A stretch of 64,000 nt of DNA from assembly GCA_023412005.1 (NCBI GenBank), contig JAEYOE010000010.1, positions 62,001 to 126,000 on the forward strand. The letters run 5' to 3'. The notes beneath the pieces are model-generated. The model was not told where the DNA came from and ran no database searches. It worked only from the letters and a program-made list of their open reading frames with translations. The position numbers and the translations under genes were made by a program. Origin of the DNA: Bacillota bacterium (GTDB taxonomy: Bacteria; Bacillota; Clostridia; Christensenellales; SZUA-584). Position 1 is the first letter of the stretch, and the number at the start of each line of letters is the position of its first letter. This document shows positions 58,665-64,000 of this stretch, piece after piece.

Positions 58665-59783
58665 TTAATACAGCAGATTTTTCTCTGTTTCCGGATCAAA
58701 CAGATGCAGCTGACCTTCTGGTATAGCAAACTGAATCATATTAACTTTACCCGGTTCAAACACATGCGGATTCATGTCGGTGGTCTGCACACGAATCACA
58801 ACATCCTTCTCGTTTACAAGCAAATGCAGATACATTTCGCTCCCCATCATTTCAGATACATCCACTTTGGCTTTGATCGCGTTCTTATCATCTGAGTCGA
58901 CCAGATAGATATGTTCCGGACGTATCCCGAGGATCACTTTGCCTTGAGCTTGATTTTTCTGCTTTAATATCTTTTGCTTGTCGGATGCCAGCGGAATGTT
59001 TATGCCAGCAACTTGAACAACATAATCACTGCCTGTAAGCTTAAGCTCCGCATCGAAGAAATTCATCTGCGGTGTGCCAATAAAACCGGCTACAAATAAA
59101 TTTTCCGGGCGATGATATACATCCTGAGAGGTTCCGATTTGCATGATGAACCCATCTTTCATGATGACAATTCTATCACCCAATGTCATGGCCTCAACCT
59201 GATCGTGTGTCACGTAGATAAAAGTCGTATCAATTCTATCACGCAGCTTAATGATCTCGGCACGCATCTGGTTCCTCAATTTGGCATCGAGATTCGAAAG
59301 CGGCTCATCCATTAGAAAAACTTTCGGTTCGCGAACGAATGCGCGCCCCATTGCAACACGCTGGCGCTGGCCGCCGGAAAGTGCTTTTGGTTTACGTTTT
59401 AACAGTTCGGTAATGCTTAATATTTCAGCCGCTTGCCGAACCTTTTTATCAATGACGTCTTTCTTTTCTTTGCGCAGCTTAAGCGCGAAAGCAAGGTTCT
59501 CATACACCGTCATATGCGGATAGAGCGCATAATTCTGGAACACCATTGCAATGTCTCTGTCTTTTGGCGGGATCGCGTTGACAAGGTTATCATCGATATA
59601 GAGCTCGCCCTCGGTAATCTCTTCAAGGCCCGCAACCATTCGAAGCGTTGTCGATTTACCGCAGCCTGAAGGGCCAACAAGCACAATGAACTCTTTGTCG
59701 TTGATTTCAAGATTGAATTCGTGAACAGCTGTCACACTTTTGTCGTAGACCTTTTTGATGTTTTTAAGTGTTACTTTTGCCAT
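58665..59783 (-). CDS. Carbohydrate ABC transporter ATPase (MsmK/UgpC-type)
   Basis: A 372-residue ATPase. Walker A GPSGCGKSTTLRM near 38, Q-loop FQNYALYPHMTVYEN, signature ALSGGQRQRVAMGRAF near 135, Walker B VFLMDEPLSNLDAKLR and the C-terminal regulatory OB domains (IRPEHIYLVDSDDKNAIKA) mark the MalK/MsmK/UgpC group. I choose ATG 59783 (MAKVTLKNIKKVYD), the family start; an upstream GTG would add seven residues, and no clear ribosome site exists for either. It is last in the operon after 200 bases of structured leader. Confidence 0.92.
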   Translation of the reverse strand: MAKVTLKNIKKVYDKSVTAVHEFNLEINDKEFIVLVGPSGCGKSTTLRMVAGLEEITEGELYIDDNLVNAIPPKDRDIAMVFQNYALYPHMTVYENLAFALKLRKEKKDVIDKKVRQAAEILSITELLKRKPKALSGGQRQRVAMGRAFVREPKVFLMDEPLSNLDAKLRNQMRAEIIKLRDRIDTTFIYVTHDQVEAMTLGDRIVIMKDGFIMQIGTSQDVYHRPENLFVAGFIGTPQMNFFDAELKLTGSDYVVQVAGINIPLASDKQKILKQKNQAQGKVILGIRPEHIYLVDSDDKNAIKAKVDVSEMMGSEMYLHLLVNEKDVVIRVQTTDMNPHVFEPGKVNMIQFAIPEGQLHLFDPETEKNLLY

Positions 59784-60008
59784 AAAAGCGGCTTTACCAC
59801 GCACAGCATACGCTCATTGCGCGGTTCCCCGTTGCCCGCAGAGTGACAACAGGCTTACAGCAGGTCTCCACACTGCTGCACCGCAAGCCGTTGCGGAAAA
59901 TTCTTACCTCCCTTTTTAACGTGCCTTATACGGTATGAGTGGAGCCGCATAAAGCCGTTTGAATGTTTGGATACGTTTATAAGATCTTTTGTTTACTTAT
60001 TTATTGTA
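59784..60008 (-). promoter_or_regulatory. Structured intercistronic leader before the ABC ATPase gene
   Basis: On the minus strand this spacer holds stacked small hairpins: CCGCAA-CGGC-TTGCGG (59884-59900), CAGCAG..CTGCTG nearby, and GC-rich stretches to the start codon. GGGAGGT at 59908-59915 is not followed by an ATG. It may control ATPase level relative to the permeases, or stabilise the mRNA end. Confidence 0.4.
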
Positions 60009-60872
60009 TCAGCCTTTAACGCTTCCCAATGTCAGCCCTTTTATAATGTACTTAGACAGGAAGATGTAGACAATCAGCAACGGTATAATGGCTACAAATA
60101 TCATAATATATACTTGGCCCAAGTCGAACTTCATAAAGTTGGCACTCCGCAGCTGATAAATCAATATCGGTATCGTTTTATTCTGAGTCGAATTGATAAT
60201 GAGCGACGGCGTAAAGAAATTGTTCCAGCTGGTCACAAACTGGAATATGGCCTGAACCGCGATGGCTGGTTTGATAATCGGCAAAACGATCCGGTTGAAT
60301 GTCCTGAATTCGTTGGACCCGTCAACGCGCGCCGCTTCCACTATCTCCAACGGCAGCACACTCTCCATATACGACTTCATGTAATAAAACACGATGGGCG
60401 CAGCAATTGATGGCAAAATGAGAGGGAAAAATGTATCCATCATACCAAACTCTCTGACCAGAGAAACAAACCCCAGCGCCGAGACCTGTGTTGGTATCAT
60501 CATAATGACCATAATGGTTAAAAAGGCTGCTTTTTTGAACCTAAAGTTGTATGCATGGATACCATACGCCGTTAACGCTGAAAAATAAGTCGCGAGTAAT
60601 GCGGTGCTGCCCGAAACAATCAGGCTGTTAAGCAATCCGCGAAGCATTGGTATGTTTTCAGAATCTGCAAGCAAATTCTGAAGGTTCTTTAATAAGTAAT
60701 TTCCGGGTACAAACGAGAACTCAGACATAATTGACCCATGCGGGCGGGATGCATTAACCAAAAGGAAATAAAACGAAAACAAACAGAGCGCCGCCAGCAA
60801 ACCCAATACGGTATAACAAATGATTCTGCTCAGTGTTAAAAAAGCTTTCGCTTTTACTGCTTTTTGATTCAT
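60009..60872 (-). CDS. Carbohydrate ABC transporter permease (MalG-type)
   Basis: A 287-residue permease with six membrane helices. The EAA loop is EIVEAARVDGSNEFRTFNRI near residue 180. A short N-terminal helix and a periplasm-like loop with PHGSIMSEFSFVPGNY precede the core. It overlaps the other permease gene by four bases and pairs with it in the membrane. Confidence 0.93.
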   Translation of the reverse strand: MNQKAVKAKAFLTLSRIICYTVLGLLAALCLFSFYFLLVNASRPHGSIMSEFSFVPGNYLLKNLQNLLADSENIPMLRGLLNSLIVSGSTALLATYFSALTAYGIHAYNFRFKKAAFLTIMVIMMIPTQVSALGFVSLVREFGMMDTFFPLILPSIAAPIVFYYMKSYMESVLPLEIVEAARVDGSNEFRTFNRIVLPIIKPAIAVQAIFQFVTSWNNFFTPSLIINSTQNKTIPILIYQLRSANFMKFDLGQVYIMIFVAIIPLLIVYIFLSKYIIKGLTLGSVKG

Positions 60873-61858
60873 AACTGTGCCTCCTCATTCTGAGCCTTAT
60901 TATAGGATTTCGCAGTGAGCTTTTTTGTTTTTGTTTGTGTTGTATAATTCTTCATAAGCGATTTATAGACGAAAATACTGAGTATAGCGGTCACAATGAA
61001 TACCAGCACAGACACGGCACCCGCCAAACCCACATCCTTACTTGCCAGCAACCTGTTTAAATACATAATAAGCGTCATAGCGGTTCTGTCCGGCGTGCCT
61101 TGCCCCGCTGTTAAAACTTGAGGTATGTCAAACAATTGGATGCCGCCAATCAGTGATGTGATGATAACGTAGGCCAGTATAGGAGCCAGCAACGGCAGCG
61201 TAACCTTGAAAAACACCTGCAGCGGTTTCGCGCCGTCGATCTCTGAAGACTCAAATAAGCTTTGGTCAATTCCCATAATACCCGCCATCAGCAGTATCAT
61301 TGTGTTTCCGAACCACATGAGAAAATTCATAAAGGCCATAATGGCTCGGTTTGTGATAGGTACGTCAAAGAACATGATCGATTTGTCTATCACCCCGGCT
61401 TGGGTGAGCATCTGGTTTATCGGCCCGGCGGGAGAAAACAGCATATAGAATAACATTGCAAATGCCGACGCCATGATAAGATTCGGCAAATATAGAACCG
61501 TTTTAAAAAAACGTTGACCCTTCAATTTTAAGCGATAACTGGTGAACCAAACAGCCAAGAGCAGCGATATCAGAAGCTGCGGTATAAAACCCAAAATCCA
61601 GATAACGGCTGTGTTTAACGCTGCATTGGCCAGTTCGCCTTCGCTTATCAATTTCACATAATTGTCAAGCCCAATAAAATTCGGCCCCACTTGCTGGAGA
61701 CCAACGCGATAATTCTCAAAAAAGCTGTTATAGATTGTTGATAGTAACGGAACTAATTGGAAAACAATAAATGCAATAAGGAACGGGGCAATAAAAATAT
61801 AGCCCCACTTTGCGTAACTGACAGACTTTATCTTCTTTGCTCTGTCTTTGCTTAACAT
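60869..61858 (-). CDS. Carbohydrate ABC transporter permease (MalF/UgpA-type)
   Basis: A 329-residue permease with six membrane helices. It starts MLSKDRAKKIKSVSYAKWGY followed by IFIAPFLIAFIVFQLVPLLS; the EAA loop reads LFESSEIDGAKPLQVFFKVT near residue 215, with Ser-Ser in place of Glu-Ala but the following Gly in place. The start ATG 61858 has GAGG 8 bases upstream, whereas the ATG at 61894 has none and abuts the palindrome at 61896-61931. Confidence 0.92.
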   Translation of the reverse strand: MLSKDRAKKIKSVSYAKWGYIFIAPFLIAFIVFQLVPLLSTIYNSFFENYRVGLQQVGPNFIGLDNYVKLISEGELANAALNTAVIWILGFIPQLLISLLLAVWFTSYRLKLKGQRFFKTVLYLPNLIMASAFAMLFYMLFSPAGPINQMLTQAGVIDKSIMFFDVPITNRAIMAFMNFLMWFGNTMILLMAGIMGIDQSLFESSEIDGAKPLQVFFKVTLPLLAPILAYVIITSLIGGIQLFDIPQVLTAGQGTPDRTAMTLIMYLNRLLASKDVGLAGAVSVLVFIVTAILSIFVYKSLMKNYTTQTKTKKLTAKSYNKAQNEEAQL

Positions 61859-61895
61859 ATTAACTACCTCATCTCTTATAGTCAATAATGACATA

Positions 61896-61931
61896 ATTAT
61901 CGCGGCAAAGCAATTGCTTTGCCGCGATAAT
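61896..61931. promoter_or_regulatory. 36-base perfect palindrome between binding-protein and permease genes
   Basis: ATTATCGCGGCAAAGCAA is followed by its exact reverse complement with no loop. In RNA it forms a very stable hairpin 13 bases after the binding-protein stop codon. Such hairpins protect the upstream mRNA and limit read-through, so that binding protein exceeds permeases. Confidence 0.9.
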
Positions 61932-61944
61932 TTAAACGATCAGA

Positions 61945-63369
61945 TTATGCAGGTATCTTCAGGTTCGGATAGGTTTCCTTAACACCTGTATAGTAGTTAG
62001 CCCATGCTTCATCAAGCGTGATGTTGCCAAGCATATAATCCTTCATCGCTTTTTGTAAGGGTTCGTTAAGCAACTGGTCATACTGTGTGATATTCTTCAT
62101 ATTGATGCTCTGCGCGCTGTCAAGCAGCACCGAGAGGAAGTTCTGACCGCCAAGGAACGGAGAACCGAAGCTCGAATCGCCCGCAAGCTGTGTCATCGCA
62201 TCAACGTTGTTTGTGAAATCGCCATACTTCTGGGTAATCGCTACAAGCGTATCCTTATCGCAGGCCAGCGTCTTCATAATGTCTTTAACGAGGTTCAGGT
62301 TATCAGAACCGGTCGCCGCACTCAGCCATGTGCCGCCCCAGAAGAAGCCCTGAGGTCCTTTCACAATAGCCCAATCGCCAAAGCTGCCGTTGCCCACTTC
62401 TTCTTTTCCTTCAGCATCAGCCAGAGCTGCCGGCTTTAAGCAGAAGTCGAAGAACCAGCCAGGCCCAAAGTAGCACATTGCTTTGCCGTCTTCTTTGGCT
62501 TCAGCCATAGATTCCGGTAAGAAGACTTCATCATAGGGAAGTGTATATCCCTTATCCATGTAAGTTTTCGACTGCTCAATCCACTTGTTGATAGCCGGAT
62601 CAATAACGATTTCGTCTTTGTCGTTAACCCAAGGAGCCGAAATGTTGTTCGAGAACACACGATAATCAGCAACGTAGCAGGAGGTCATCAAATAACCTTT
62701 ATCCTTGGCCTGTGCCGCAACGGCGTCAAACTTATCCCATGAATCGAGAGCTTTCTGTACTTCAGCCGGATCATCGGTTCCAAGAACGTCTTTCGCGATA
62801 GACCGACGATAAATCAATCCGCCCGGGCAAGCCTGCCATGAAACGCCTTTGAGTGCGCCGTTCGTGTCAGTGCAGATGTCCTTCGTGTACTGATACATTC
62901 CGGCTGTGTCTTCTTCTGTCAGGCCGATTGTTTTGTAAACGTCAGCAGAGTAGTCGCTGTTCACATATTTAAGCGCATAGTCGGCTTCAATAAGGAAGAG
63001 GTCAACTTTTTCATCCGCAGCCGCAGATTCCTGTGCAAGCAGCGCTTCGTCAAGTTTCTGCTGGTAGGCACCATCGGCGCTCGGGGTGATAACCCAGTTG
63101 ACAGTTACGCCTTCGGGGAGCAGACCGGCATCTTCATAGAAAGTCTTAAATCTGTCTTGGAATTCCGTATTCCAGCAGTAAATGTTGAGCACTTTGCCGG
63201 TGTCGGCAACAACTTCCTCAGTTGCAGGTGCGTCTTCAGACGGCTTTTCCGGAGCGGCAGATTCCGCGGGAGCGACAGAATCAGAGGTCTGTGCAGCGGG
63301 AGCGCCGCAAGCAGCCAGCGAGAGAAGCATAGCAATAGCAACCATGCTAACAATCAGTCTTTTTAACAT
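61945..63369 (-). CDS. Extracellular sugar-binding lipoprotein
   Basis: A 474-residue family 1 solute-binding protein. The lipoprotein signal has lipobox SLAACG (Cys21), followed by a Ser/Ala/Pro/Glu-rich linker (about 25-55) and the binding domain from VLNIYCWNTEFQDRFKTFYE. Aromatic residues such as CYFGPGWFFDF and GFFWGGTWLSA near 290-330 would stack on the sugar. AGGAGG precedes ATG 63369. The ligand is not predictable; the divergent-looking LacI-type gene upstream probably controls the operon. Confidence 0.92.
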   Translation of the reverse strand: MLKRLIVSMVAIAMLLSLAACGAPAAQTSDSVAPAESAAPEKPSEDAPATEEVVADTGKVLNIYCWNTEFQDRFKTFYEDAGLLPEGVTVNWVITPSADGAYQQKLDEALLAQESAAADEKVDLFLIEADYALKYVNSDYSADVYKTIGLTEEDTAGMYQYTKDICTDTNGALKGVSWQACPGGLIYRRSIAKDVLGTDDPAEVQKALDSWDKFDAVAAQAKDKGYLMTSCYVADYRVFSNNISAPWVNDKDEIVIDPAINKWIEQSKTYMDKGYTLPYDEVFLPESMAEAKEDGKAMCYFGPGWFFDFCLKPAALADAEGKEEVGNGSFGDWAIVKGPQGFFWGGTWLSAATGSDNLNLVKDIMKTLACDKDTLVAITQKYGDFTNNVDAMTQLAGDSSFGSPFLGGQNFLSVLLDSAQSINMKNITQYDQLLNEPLQKAMKDYMLGNITLDEAWANYYTGVKETYPNLKIPA

Positions 63370-63455
63370 TGTTATTTCTTTCCTCCTTTTTTTATTGCAT
63401 GCACATTTTGCATGCCAATCTGAAAACTATTTGAAGTTCTATAGGAGAACTCTTT

Positions 63456-64000
63456 TTAAAAAACAAGACTTAATGGTGTCACCATGTTCTTAACCGTGCT
63501 GCCCTCCATCAGCTGTGAGGGTACAATCACCTGCTGCGGAATAAATGTTTTGGGCGATTCAATGGCTTCAATCAGCTTAGTGGCCGCCTCTCTGCCGAGC
63601 AGTTCCGTATTCTGTTTGAGTGTCGTCAGCCTCGGGCGCAGTACCTGCGAGAGATAAATGCCGTCATGGCCCGCCACGCTGATGTCTTCCGGAATTGACA
63701 GCCCTTGCTTTTCAATCTCATTCATACCGCCGATGTAAGAAAAATCATCGGGATACATGATGCAGGTGGGCTTCACGGGCAAAGCCAGCAAATCGCGCGT
63801 GGCCAGCCCGCTCGTCTTGGGGTCATGGTATAACGCAGGTTTGACATATTCCTCAGGAACCTCAATTCCGAGAGCAAAACATGTTTTATAAAAACTGGCG
63901 AGACGCTTTTGAGTCACCGAGGTGTCCTCGCCGTGTATATACGCAATCCGTCTGTGACCGTTATCGTATAAATACCGCACCAGATTGCCGATGCAATCAA
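63456..64000 (-). CDS. LacI-family transcriptional regulator, C-terminal part
   Basis: The right window edge cuts this gene; the frame stays open to base 64000 (reading DCIGNLVRYLYDNGHRRIAY), so the N-terminal helix-turn-helix is outside. The visible 180 residues form the effector-binding domain: YLYDNGHRRIAYIHGEDTS, PTCIMYPDDFSYIGGMNEIE, VAGHDGIYLSQVLRPRLTTL and the final MEGSTV strand. It is directly upstream of the sugar-binding lipoprotein in the same direction, so it probably represses this ABC operon. Confidence 0.9.
   Translation of the reverse strand, partial: DCIGNLVRYLYDNGHRRIAYIHGEDTSVTQKRLASFYKTCFALGIEVPEEYVKPALYHDPKTSGLATRDLLALPVKPTCIMYPDDFSYIGGMNEIEKQGLSIPEDISVAGHDGIYLSQVLRPRLTTLKQNTELLGREAATKLIEAIESPKTFIPQQVIVPSQLMEGSTVKNMVTPLSLVF

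Overview
The window looks like chromosomal DNA of a Firmicute of the class Clostridia. The evidence is strong AGGAGG-type ribosome binding sites, TTGACA/TATAAT-type promoters, a single acc-fab fatty acid operon that uses FabK as enoyl reductase, a dockerin-type repeat, a SpoIID-like protein and many small palindromic intergenic repeats. I cannot name a genus from the sequence alone.

Bases 1-12,900 are the right-hand part of an integrated prophage; its left end lies outside the window. Leftward genes (HNH endonuclease, family A DNA polymerase, DUF2815 ssDNA-binding protein, DUF2800 nuclease-like protein, a RecU-like protein, a pentapeptide-repeat protein and several small proteins) form the replication module. 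They run from a Cro/CI-type switch at 9,395-9,542, where a near-consensus promoter carries an operator in its spacer. Rightward genes are the repressor, two accessory membrane proteins, an ImmA-like peptidase, a small DNA-binding protein and a tyrosine integrase. The integrase ends about 110 bases from the 3' end of a tRNA-Met gene, the probable attachment site. An RNA-like element with a CCA end lies among the small genes at 8.1-8.3 kb.

Bases 12,900-23,700 are host DNA. They hold a tRNA-fMet/tRNA-Met operon, a C39-like peptidase with an EamA transporter, a hotdog thioesterase, a cell-wall hydrolase with two peptidoglycan-binding domains, a membrane FUSC-like/GNAT fusion protein, an internally deleted MFS transporter gene, two FlxA-like paralogues with the same C-terminus, a Gfo/Idh/MocA oxidoreductase with a DeoR regulator, and a DUF6678-like protein. 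Bases 23,700-26,000 hold an isolated terminase pair with a ferredoxin between the two subunits. Bases 26,200-39,200 hold a zinc-ribbon surface protein with five repeats, a xylulokinase, a lipoprotein, an isochorismatase-family hydrolase, an ABC exporter, an alpha/beta hydrolase, a PadR/HAAS-type membrane pair, an aminotransferase and an AlkD-like glycosylase. Repeat-rich spacers separate many of these.

Bases 39,400-48,450 are a complete leftward operon, accB-accC-accD-accA-fabH-acpP-fabK-fabD-fabG-fabF-fabZ, which converts acetyl-CoA into elongating acyl-ACP. It has one promoter and a candidate operator in front of accB. Bases 48,900-53,850 encode a secreted SpoIID-domain protein with a dockerin-like insertion, a decayed gene, and two membrane-anchored surface paralogues. 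Converging on these is a signalling cassette: a hybrid histidine kinase, an Hpt protein and an HD-GYP response regulator. The right end, 58,600-64,000, is a carbohydrate ABC importer (binding protein, two permeases, ATPase) with a LacI-type regulator cut by the window edge.
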